In this document: piece after piece, positions 1 through 6,713 of the stretch
How positions within the stretch are numbered: the first letter of the stretch is position 1
Layout of the letters: each line of letters starts with the position of its first letter
Assembly (NCBI GenBank): GCA_900550925.1
Contig: URTU01000003.1
Span: forward strand, 1 to 64,000
DNA length: 64,000 bases
Origin: an uncultured Alistipes sp.
GTDB taxonomy: Bacteria; Bacteroidota; Bacteroidia; Bacteroidales; Rikenellaceae
Direction: 5' to 3'
Notes under the pieces: model-generated
Told to the model about the DNA's origin: nothing
Seen by the model: only the letters and a program-made list of their open reading frames with translations
Databases searched by the model: none
Translations under genes and position numbers: made by a program

Positions 1-445
1 AGATGGCGGCTGTGCCGGAGAGCCCCTCCCGGGCGATCTCCCGGGCGCTCCCGGCCGTGTCGTCGCGCTCGACGGCCTTCATTCCGGGATGGGCCTTCAG
101 AAATTCGCCGCACTGCATCAGGGCGATCGGATGCGAGTGGACCTCGCGGATCTCCCCGATCCGCTGTCCGGGCAGGGCTGCGAGGACGTGCGAGATCCGG
201 AGCTTCTGCTCGCCGATGATGCGGGCGCTGCTCAGTCGCAGCAGCTCGTGGTTCGGAAGCAGGCTGCCTGCGATCGTGTTTTCGATGGCTGCGATGCCCA
301 GCAGGTCCCGGTCGGTCTCCATGCGGGCGAACAGCTCGTCGAAACTCGGGCAGGGGAGGGTATCGATCCGCTCTCCGTCGAAGAAATTGCGGGCGGCCGT
401 GTCGTGGAAACATCCGGCGATGCCCTGTATGGCGATTCGTTTCAT
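1..445 (-). CDS. pheA: Prephenate dehydratase, 5' part (cut by window edge)
   Basis: The reverse strand from the ATG at 445 is open to the window edge, giving about 148 N-terminal residues and no stop. The N-terminus reads MKRIAIQGIAGCFHDTAA, followed by AAIENTIAGSLLPNHELL and an HSHPIALMQC stretch. These are hallmarks of the periplasmic-binding-like catalytic domain of prephenate dehydratase, which converts prephenate to phenylpyruvate in phenylalanine synthesis. The C-terminal ACT domain would lie outside the window. The gene follows a Phe/Tyr-rich leader peptide and terminator hairpin on the same strand, which independently supports a phenylalanine-pathway role and regulation by attenuation. 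The enzyme is expected in the cytosol. Only the absent 3' end leaves room for a fusion to another shikimate-branch domain. Confidence 0.9.
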   Translation of the reverse strand, partial: MKRIAIQGIAGCFHDTAARNFFDGERIDTLPCPSFDELFARMETDRDLLGIAAIENTIAGSLLPNHELLRLSSARIIGEQKLRISHVLAALPGQRIGEIREVHSHPIALMQCGEFLKAHPGMKAVERDDTAGSAREIAREGLSGTAAI

Positions 446-467
446 CCTGCGTTCGGTGTGTAAAAAA

Positions 468-499
468 GGAAATCCCGCTCTTTGGAGAGCGGGATTTCC
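468..499 (-). terminator. Attenuator terminator hairpin of pheA
   Basis: A perfect 13-bp stem (487-499 pairs with 468-480, 6-nt loop) is followed on the minus strand by six T residues (positions 462-467). It lies between the leader peptide and the pheA start at 445, so it would terminate leader transcripts before pheA. Its 5' arm (ATCCCGCT at 488-495) can alternatively pair with AGCGGGAT at 548-555 inside the leader reading frame, giving an antiterminator. Confidence 0.85.
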
Positions 500-534
500 T
501 CATGCTTGTCAATTCTATTTTTCACTACATCCGT

Positions 535-615
535 TTATGCGCATGCGATCCCGCTTTTTCTCTTGCCGTAAAAGAAAAAGAAATAAAAATAGGATGCAAA
601 GCCGTGTAAACGCAT
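535..615 (-). CDS. Phe leader peptide of the pheA attenuator
   Basis: A 26-codon reading frame begins at the ATG at 615, about 18 nt downstream of the predicted transcription start, and ends with TAA at 535. Its middle carries YFYFFFFY, and the peptide contains six Phe and three Tyr in 26 residues. This density is expected of a leader whose translation senses charged tRNA-Phe. The codons just after the Phe run form AGCGGGAT (548-555), complementary to the 5' arm of the downstream terminator. The Phe codons themselves can pair with an AGAGAAAAAG segment downstream (a protector hairpin). Ribosome stalling at Phe codons would therefore free the antiterminator. The peptide itself needs no function. 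The frame is too short for normal gene callers. Confidence 0.85.
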   Translation of the reverse strand: MRLHGFASYFYFFFFYGKRKSGIACA

Positions 616-639
616 GACATGTGTTGTCTTAGTCGAGGA

Positions 640-670
640 CAAATATAGTGAAATATTTTGATAATCCAAA
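640..670 (-). promoter_or_regulatory. Promoter of the pheA leader transcript
   Basis: On the minus strand a -33 box TTTG (667-670) and a -7 box TATATTTG (640-647) are separated by 19 nt. This matches the Bacteroidetes housekeeping promoter consensus exactly. It starts just after the stop of the upstream LPS-kinase gene and would initiate near 633. Confidence 0.8.
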
Positions 671-685
671 CGCGACGGCCGATTT

Positions 686-1453
686 TTAAACGGATGCAGG
701 TTTTTTTCTGCGCAGGAAGCGTTTCTTGAGGGCCCGTTGCCGACCGAATGCCAGGCGGAAGAAGATGCCGCGCAGCAGCGTGTCGTCGATATTCCAGCCG
801 CGGACTTCGGCATAACGGTCCAGGATGTAGAGGAAGGCCGGGGCCGGACAGGAGAGCCGGCGCAGGTTGATCATGCACTGGCGCGGGGTGAGCGGCCGGT
901 CGAGGAACCGCATGCGGTTGATGTCGATGAGCTCGAATCGCCATTGTCCCTTCTCGGGGCTGTATCCGCAGAGGATGTTCCCCTGATTGAAGTCGCGGTG
1001 GTCGATCCCCTTCTCGTGGAGTTCCGCGACGAAGCGGGCGAAGGCGTCGAGAACCGGCCGGCTCGCGGTGTCGGGGAAGCGGGCTGCGAACTCCGACAAC
1101 GGTTTGAGGTCGGAGTAGCGGGAGACGTAGAAACTGTCTGTCAGACGCCCCTTTCGGCGGTATTCACTCCAGGCAACCGGCTGCGGCGTCCCGATGCCGA
1201 GGCTGATGAGCCGTACGGCGTGTTCGAAGGAGCGCCGAGCCTTGCTGCGGCGGATGTGTGCATAGAGTATTCCCTGCAGGGCTCCGGGTTGTCTGAATCG
1301 TTTGGCAGCCAGCAGTTCGCCCTCCTGGGCGAGCAGTCGGATCGTATTGCGCCCGGCGTGCAGCACCGTCCCTTCGCCCCGCTCGAACAGGGTGGGGAGT
1401 TTTTTTACGAATTCGTGCAGCCCTTTGTGGCTCGGATCAAGATGCAGACGCAT
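686..1453 (-). CDS. Lipopolysaccharide kinase (InaA/WaaP-like) family protein
   Basis: The 255-residue protein has the eukaryotic-like kinase fold signature of LPS core kinases. The catalytic loop motif HRDFNQGNIL lies about 60% into the protein, followed by ELIDINR in the position of the metal-binding Asp. A lysine/arginine-rich C-terminus (KKRFLRRKK) suggests membrane association. The expected role is ATP-dependent phosphorylation of a sugar of the LPS inner core at the cytoplasmic face. It has its own -7 box 23 nt upstream and is not coupled to pheA, which has a separate promoter beyond its stop. Family assignment is firm. The exact sugar target is not visible. Confidence 0.8.
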   Translation of the reverse strand: MRLHLDPSHKGLHEFVKKLPTLFERGEGTVLHAGRNTIRLLAQEGELLAAKRFRQPGALQGILYAHIRRSKARRSFEHAVRLISLGIGTPQPVAWSEYRRKGRLTDSFYVSRYSDLKPLSEFAARFPDTASRPVLDAFARFVAELHEKGIDHRDFNQGNILCGYSPEKGQWRFELIDINRMRFLDRPLTPRQCMINLRRLSCPAPAFLYILDRYAEVRGWNIDDTLLRGIFFRLAFGRQRALKKRFLRRKKPASV

Positions 1454-1475
1454 GGCGGATTGTTTGTTTCGGGTG

Positions 1476-1483
1476 CAAAGTTA
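1476..1483 (-). promoter_or_regulatory. Candidate -7 box for the LPS kinase gene
   Basis: TAACTTTG on the minus strand, 23 nt upstream of the ATG at 1453, matches TAnnTTTG. No good -33 TTTG lies at the right spacing, so this is only a partial match. Confidence 0.4.
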
Positions 1484-1559
1484 CGGCGGAATACCTCCCG
1501 TGCGCTGTTCAATAAGGCGCTGTAGTTGCCCTTTCGGACGAAAAGCATTCAGAAGCAGC

Positions 1560-1593
1560 AAAAGGGATTACGGACTTTTCCGTAATCCCTTTT
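1560..1593 (-). terminator. Terminator of the susC operon
   Basis: A 15-bp perfect stem (1560-1574 with 1579-1593) has a 4-nt loop and A/T ends on both sides, so it could work in both directions. It lies 45 nt beyond the stop of the last gene of the long leftward operon. Confidence 0.8.
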
Positions 1594-1637
1594 CTGCGGA
1601 TATCCGCCGCCGGCCACCGGCGGCGTACTCGCGGCAG

Positions 1638-2111
1638 CTACTCCTCCCCGCTGCCCGAGTCTCCGGTCACCTCGTCGGGGATCGACTCGCAGCGAACGTA
1701 GAGCGAGACGTCCTCGGGGTTGTCCTTGGCTGTCCAGACCATCGAGTCGGCATCGAGGTCCGTGACGATGTACTGGTGGTTCCAGTCGCCCATGCCGTAG
1801 TCGTACTGGCCCATGATGATCGAGCCCAGCGCCTCGTCGGTCGTGATGGCGAAGCGGCCCGTGAGTTCGCGCGGGAGGGCGCTGTCCAGATTCTGGTACA
1901 TCGAGAAGAACTGGTCCTTGCGCGTGAGTTCGATGTAGACGAAGCTGCCCTCGGCCAGCGGAGCACCCTGCCATTCGGCGAGTTGCCACGTGCCGGAGAG
2001 GTTGTGGGGCGTGACCTCCAGTCCGGGATCAACGTACGATTTGTCGTCGTCGCAGGCGCACATCGTGATGGCTGCCAGCGAGAGAACGGCGAATTTCAGG
2101 AATTTTTTCAT
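1638..2111 (-). CDS. Lipocalin-like lipoprotein
   Basis: The 157-residue protein starts with a lipoprotein signal peptide (MKKFLKFAVLSLAAITMCAC), with the lipobox Cys at residue 20. After a short linker it has LSGTWQLAEWQG, the 'G-x-W' opening strand of bacterial lipocalin-like domains, and a later DADSMVWTAKD strand. No enzyme motif is visible. It is the last gene of the nine-gene operon, 38 nt downstream of the DUF1573 gene, and probably sits at the outer membrane and binds a small hydrophobic or peptide ligand. That function is inference from fold resemblance only. The acidic tail (GDSGSGEE) is typical of surface-exposed Bacteroidetes lipoproteins. Confidence 0.65.
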   Translation of the reverse strand: MKKFLKFAVLSLAAITMCACDDDKSYVDPGLEVTPHNLSGTWQLAEWQGAPLAEGSFVYIELTRKDQFFSMYQNLDSALPRELTGRFAITTDEALGSIIMGQYDYGMGDWNHQYIVTDLDADSMVWTAKDNPEDVSLYVRCESIPDEVTGDSGSGEE

Positions 2112-2149
2112 GGTATTCTCGTTTTGTTTTTTGTCAAATCAGTATTCCG

Positions 2150-2959
2150 TCAGCGGCTTGTTCCGATCAGGATGCGTACCGTGCTCTGGTTTGGCGGGAG
2201 ATCCAGCCCCTGCAGGATGACGGGCACCTGGTCGGGAAGCCGTTCCGGGGCCAGTTCGGGCCAGAAGCGGAAGACCAGATCGCAGGTCCGACCCGGGGGT
2301 GTCGTCTCGGGGTCGCATTCGAACCGGATGTAGGGAGGCAGCAACAGCGTGTCGGCCGTGATGTGCAGGGGCGTCTGTCCCGCATTGAGGCACTCGATGC
2401 GTTCGGTCTGTATCTGCGTTCCGGCGATCCGTATGCTCCGCTGTTTGAGCAGCAGGGTATTCATTGCGTAGGGATAGTCGGCCGTCGGCAGCGTGGAGGG
2501 CGTAACCTGTCCCGTCAGTTCCAGGATCGCCGTCGGCAGCTTGTCCGACAGTTGCGTGAAGACGAAGATCCGGCGGTGGAAACTTCCCGGATGACGCTTC
2601 GGATGGTAGGTAACCTTCAGCGTCCCCTCCTCGCCCGGCAGGACCGGGCGTCGTTCGTAGTCGGGCCGTGCGCATCCGCAGGTCGTCTCCACGCGGGTGA
2701 CCACCAGCGGCTTGTCGCCCGTGTTCTCCCACCGGAACGTACTTTCGATGGGAGCGTCGTCCTCGTTGATCCGTCCGATGTCGATGTGCGTCGTCTCGAA
2801 GCGCATGACCTCATCGCCCCGTTCCGCTTTCGGCGGGTTGGCAATGCTGTCGCGGAGCGATTGCGGGATCGGCGGCACCTGCGCCCGGAGCTGTGCGGGG
2901 CCGAAGGCCGCGCACAGCGCTCCGAGGCAGAGCATCATTATTTTTCCGCTGCGGTTCAT
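2150..2959 (-). CDS. DUF1573 domain-containing exported protein
   Basis: The start was placed at the ATG at 2959, which gives 269 residues beginning with a signal peptide (MNRSGKIMMLCLGALCAAF, then a cleavage site near LRAQ). A longer upstream reading would overlap the S8 protease gene and has no signal peptide. Residues from about 55 on match DUF1573: FETTHIDIGRINEDDAP, then FRWENTGDKPL and TTCGCARPDY. This is the Ig-like fold with a conserved CGC, common in Bacteroidetes periplasmic or surface proteins. A second Ig-like stretch follows. The gene starts 4 nt after the protease stop, so the two are translationally coupled. The biochemical role of DUF1573 is unknown. It may serve as an adhesion or assembly module. 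Confidence 0.75.
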   Translation of the reverse strand: MNRSGKIMMLCLGALCAAFGPAQLRAQVPPIPQSLRDSIANPPKAERGDEVMRFETTHIDIGRINEDDAPIESTFRWENTGDKPLVVTRVETTCGCARPDYERRPVLPGEEGTLKVTYHPKRHPGSFHRRIFVFTQLSDKLPTAILELTGQVTPSTLPTADYPYAMNTLLLKQRSIRIAGTQIQTERIECLNAGQTPLHITADTLLLPPYIRFECDPETTPPGRTCDLVFRFWPELAPERLPDQVPVILQGLDLPPNQSTVRILIGTSR

Positions 2960-2963
2960 TCCG

Positions 2964-5024
2964 TTACAACCAGCCGCTGCCGCTTGCCGACTTGCGGACC
3001 GTGATGTTGAAGTTGTGGGTCGTACCGTCGCTGGCTGCGATCGAGGCCTTCGTCGAGCCCTCCTTGAGTCCCGAGAAGATGATTTTCGCACCCTCCGTGC
3101 GGCTCGTGGCGACCGCCTGGTTCTCGATGGTCACGGTGTAGGTGAGCGACTCGCCGTTGAGGAAGAAGGTTGCCGGAAGGGTCGTCACCTCGCCGTCGAG
3201 CGGGATGTAGAGGTTCGGGAACCGCATCGGCGTGCCGTTCTGTGCGATGGCATCGAGCAGCCGCTTGGCATTGACCTGGCCGACGCCCATTTGGCCCGTA
3301 TAGTTCGACAGCATCATCTGCGTCGGGTTGGTGTAGCCCAGGTCGTAGGCGTAGCGGTAGTAGAACTTCGTGCCCTGGATGTAGTCGTCGATCGGGGTTG
3401 CCGTTTCGTAGAGCAGTTTCTTGAACTCGTCGGCCGTGAAGTGGCGGCGCTGCTGTGCCGCATAGGAGAGACCCAGTGCGACGACACCCGAAACGTGCGG
3501 GCAGGCCATCGACGTTCCCTCCATGTATCCGAAGCCGGTTTCGCTGACGTTGTAGGGCAGCGTCGAGAAGACACAACCCGCCTCGCCGCGCAGGGCGCCT
3601 TCGCCGTAGTCCCAGTAGTAGTCGCGGTCGCCTCCCGGTGCGGAGATGTTCGTGCCGGGGCCGTAGTTGGTGTAGGTCGCCGGCGTGAAATCGGCCGCCG
3701 TGGCGGCTACCGACACGCACATGCTGGCAGCGCCGGGGAATCCGGCCGAGTTGGCGTATTCGTTGCCCGAGGCGAAGACCGCGATGCCGCCGTCGATCGG
3801 ACCGTTGGGCGATCCGGCATTGTGGGTGAAGTAGTCGAGCGCGTCCTTTTCCAGCGGGGCGAGCGTCTCCCACTGCTCCTCGTCGGCGTAGCCGGGCGTT
3901 CCCCACTCGTAGCTGTTGGCCGTTCCCGAGGTGTAACCCCAGCTGCACTGCAGGATAACCGCGCCGTTGTCGGCCGCATACTTGATGGCCTTGACCGACG
4001 ACATGGAGTTTCCTCCGGCATTGCCCGCGAAGATCTGGCACGACATGATCTTTACACCCGGTTTGTCGGGCGTGCCGCCCGCGATCGAGCCGATGCCGCC
4101 GTTGTCGTTCTGTGCGGCGATCACGCCGGCCACGTGCGTACCGTGGCCCGTGTCGTTCAGGTCGTCCCACGTGATAATGCCCGTGTTGGTCACGAAGTTG
4201 AATCCGTGGATGTCTCCGGCATATCCGTTGCCGTCGTTGTCCTTCTTCGAACCGTCGATCTCATCCTCGTTCGTCCAGATGTTGTCGCGGAGCTCGGGGT
4301 GAGTCTGGCAGACGCCCTCGTCGAGCACGGCAACGATGATCGAAGGATCGCCCGTCGAGAGTTTCCATGCTTCTTCGCACTGCACGTCGGCTCCGACGAC
4401 ACTCCGCGATACCTCGCAGGCTTCGGTGCCGGTGAACAGGTCGCCGCGGTTGATCAGGTTCCACTGCTTGACCATCAGCTCGTCGTTGAACGGATACTCG
4501 CCCTGCGTGGCGCGCGTCTGCCGCTTGATGGCCTCGAGGGTCTCGCGTGTCAGGGGCGTAGCCTTGCGTGCGGGGTCATACGTGCGTTTGATCTGACGGT
4601 TCGGGGTGGCGTACTGCACCTCGCCCAGCGGCGCGAGCCGTTCGATCACCTGCTCGACGGTATAGTCTTCGTTGAAGCGGACCACGTACCACAGGTTCAG
4701 TCCGGCCTCGCGGGTCCGCTCCTCGGTGCGTTCGTCCACCGGGAAGACCCGTTCGATCTCGTAACCGCCCACCAGGTCGAGCACCTCATCGACGGAGAGG
4801 ATGCCCGAGCGGGTGGCCGGCGCCCCCGATCGGGTCTTGACGACCGTCTGATCGAGGATGTCGCTCACGTAGCTCTTGAATTTCACGAGCACCTCGCCCG
4901 ATACGGGTTTCACCTCCTCCGAGCCTTCGGGTTCGGTCGTGCCGGGCGTAGGCAGTTCTTCGTTCGTGCAGGCACCGAAGGCGAGCAGCGCTGCGGTGCA
5001 GATGCCGTATATGGTTTTTTTCAT
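2964..5024 (-). CDS. Subtilisin-like S8 serine protease lipoprotein
   Basis: The 686-residue protein has a lipobox ending at Cys19. An inhibitor-I9-like propeptide region spans roughly residues 45-145 and the catalytic domain roughly 215-545. The triad is visible: Asp235 (VAVLDEGV), His294 (GHGTHVAG) and Ser505 (GTSMACPH), with the oxyanion Asn421 (ASGN). A 100-residue C-terminal Ig/BACON-like domain follows. It is predicted to be anchored to the outer membrane and to cleave proteins at the cell surface or in the periplasm. In this operon it would supply peptides to the SusC/SusD pair or process the partner lipoproteins. All catalytic residues are intact. Substrate specificity cannot be read from the sequence. 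Confidence 0.93.
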   Translation of the reverse strand: MKKTIYGICTAALLAFGACTNEELPTPGTTEPEGSEEVKPVSGEVLVKFKSYVSDILDQTVVKTRSGAPATRSGILSVDEVLDLVGGYEIERVFPVDERTEERTREAGLNLWYVVRFNEDYTVEQVIERLAPLGEVQYATPNRQIKRTYDPARKATPLTRETLEAIKRQTRATQGEYPFNDELMVKQWNLINRGDLFTGTEACEVSRSVVGADVQCEEAWKLSTGDPSIIVAVLDEGVCQTHPELRDNIWTNEDEIDGSKKDNDGNGYAGDIHGFNFVTNTGIITWDDLNDTGHGTHVAGVIAAQNDNGGIGSIAGGTPDKPGVKIMSCQIFAGNAGGNSMSSVKAIKYAADNGAVILQCSWGYTSGTANSYEWGTPGYADEEQWETLAPLEKDALDYFTHNAGSPNGPIDGGIAVFASGNEYANSAGFPGAASMCVSVAATAADFTPATYTNYGPGTNISAPGGDRDYYWDYGEGALRGEAGCVFSTLPYNVSETGFGYMEGTSMACPHVSGVVALGLSYAAQQRRHFTADEFKKLLYETATPIDDYIQGTKFYYRYAYDLGYTNPTQMMLSNYTGQMGVGQVNAKRLLDAIAQNGTPMRFPNLYIPLDGEVTTLPATFFLNGESLTYTVTIENQAVATSRTEGAKIIFSGLKEGSTKASIAASDGTTHNFNITVRKSASGSGWL

Positions 5025-5066
5025 ATCCTAATCGTTCTGTATTAAGCGTTCGGAAATTCCGCTCCG

Positions 5067-6692
5067 TTACTGTTTGTTCGGATCGAGATATTTCTTTCCT
5101 TCGTAGAATTCGTAATAGTCGTCCAGGTTGATCGGCTCGTTGGAGAATCCGGCCGTCTTGCCGTCCTTGTCCTTGCCGTAAACAACGTTATCCCACCAGT
5201 CAAGGGCCGGGTGGCGGAGCAGCCATTCGGGCAGCTCGCCCGTCAGTCGGTTCAGGTTGATCGAGAACCGTTTGATGTTGGGCAGCACCTTGGGAATGCC
5301 TACCAGAGCCTGCGGCAGCGAGTCGGCGGCATTGATGTCCTCCTGCGTATAGGTGTTGTAGTCCTTCATGTCGGGAATCCGGCCCTGGAGGTAGTTCACC
5401 GAGAGGATCAGCGTGTCGAGCTTGTCCCACTCGAGCAGGCGGCGCGGGAACTCGCGCGTGCTTTCGGTCTCCTGGAACAGTCCGCCGAAGTTGGTGGTCG
5501 TCGAGTTGTAGAGGTCGTAGATGATGATGCGCTGGTTGGCGTTCATCTTCAGGGCATGCAGGTTCGGGAAGTTCTCCTTGGTGATGACCGAAGGAATCTG
5601 CTCGAAGTTGTTGCCCGACAGGTCGAGGAACTCGAGGCTCTTGAGGTTCTTGAACGACGGATCCAGCTCGGTGAGTCCGTATGCGCTGATGGTCAGTCGC
5701 TTGAGCTGGGTCAGCTCGGACAGGTACTCACCCGTCGAGAGGTTGAGCCGGTTGGAGTTGGTGTTCGAGTAGAAGATCAGTTCGTCGGCTGCCGTGAGAT
5801 ACTTGACCTCGAACGGAATACCCTCCTTGGTACCGAACATGTAGAAGCGGGCGTACTTCACGCGGCCGACCTTCTCGTCGGTGCAGCCCTCCATGTTCTT
5901 CTCCCAGAGAATCACGTTATCCCAGTTCTCCATGCTCTCGGAGCTCTCCCACGACTCCCACATGTTGAGGGCTCGGGCGATCGAGAGCAGCGCTACCGAG
6001 TCGCCGGCACGGGTGTCGGCCTTGATCGGCTCCGAGGCCTGCTGCTTGACGGTCAGATCGTCCTGTGCGGCCAGCTGGACCTCCTTTTTGGGCTTGAACG
6101 TGATGGTGGCATTGCGCTCTGCGTCGCTCGAATTGATGCCCCAGTTGAAGCGGACGGTCACCTCGCGCGGGCGGAGTCCGCGGTTGAGATCGACCTTGTA
6201 CTCCTCGGGGGTGAGCCATGTTTGTGCATCCTCCGGGATCTCGACGTCGAAATCGACGTTGGTCTTCACCCGCACGTCGAACGTACGCTCTCCCAGTGCG
6301 GCGTAGTTGGCTACGGTCACCTGTTTGTCGTCGAGCGTGATGGCGTAGTCATAGCCCTCCTGCGTGATGTTGATGTCGCGCCGCTCCTCCCAGTTGTTCT
6401 GGTTCTGGATGCGCACCAGACCCTGGCGGGGTTCGTTGAGCAGAGCCGAGTCGATGATGATCTGGCATACGGCCGTTCCGCGGCCGTTGGCCGGCGATAC
6501 GGTGATCCACGGGTCGTTGGTTTGTGCGATCCAGCTGTCGTCGGCCGTGATCTTGATGTTGTGGGTTCCGCCTTCGGCGCCGATCTCGATGTTGTCGGTG
6601 TCGATGGTGACGCCGACCTTCTTGTCGTCGTTGGCACAGCCCACGACAACGAGTGCGCAGAGACCCACCGCGATGTATTTCGTTATTTTCAT
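5067..6692 (-). CDS. BACON-domain leucine-rich-repeat lipoprotein
   Basis: The 541-residue protein has a lipoprotein signal (MKITKYIAVGLCALVVVGC, Cys19). Residues about 28-110 form a BACON domain, with the typical GGTHNIKITADDSWIAQ and ITVSPANGRGTA pattern. A second beta-sandwich follows to about residue 215. The C-terminal half carries leucine-rich repeats (LKRLTISAYGLTELDPS, LKSLEFLDLSGNNFEQIPS, LDTLILSVNYLQGRIPD). BACON domains are usually found in surface polysaccharide- or mucin-associated proteins. LRRs bind proteins. It lies 42 nt upstream of the protease gene in the same operon, so it is probably a surface ligand-binding component. The ligand is unknown. Confidence 0.8.
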   Translation of the reverse strand: MKITKYIAVGLCALVVVGCANDDKKVGVTIDTDNIEIGAEGGTHNIKITADDSWIAQTNDPWITVSPANGRGTAVCQIIIDSALLNEPRQGLVRIQNQNNWEERRDINITQEGYDYAITLDDKQVTVANYAALGERTFDVRVKTNVDFDVEIPEDAQTWLTPEEYKVDLNRGLRPREVTVRFNWGINSSDAERNATITFKPKKEVQLAAQDDLTVKQQASEPIKADTRAGDSVALLSIARALNMWESWESSESMENWDNVILWEKNMEGCTDEKVGRVKYARFYMFGTKEGIPFEVKYLTAADELIFYSNTNSNRLNLSTGEYLSELTQLKRLTISAYGLTELDPSFKNLKSLEFLDLSGNNFEQIPSVITKENFPNLHALKMNANQRIIIYDLYNSTTTNFGGLFQETESTREFPRRLLEWDKLDTLILSVNYLQGRIPDMKDYNTYTQEDINAADSLPQALVGIPKVLPNIKRFSINLNRLTGELPEWLLRHPALDWWDNVVYGKDKDGKTAGFSNEPINLDDYYEFYEGKKYLDPNKQ

Positions 6693-6713
6693 GGTACTAT
6701 CCGTTCTTTAGGG

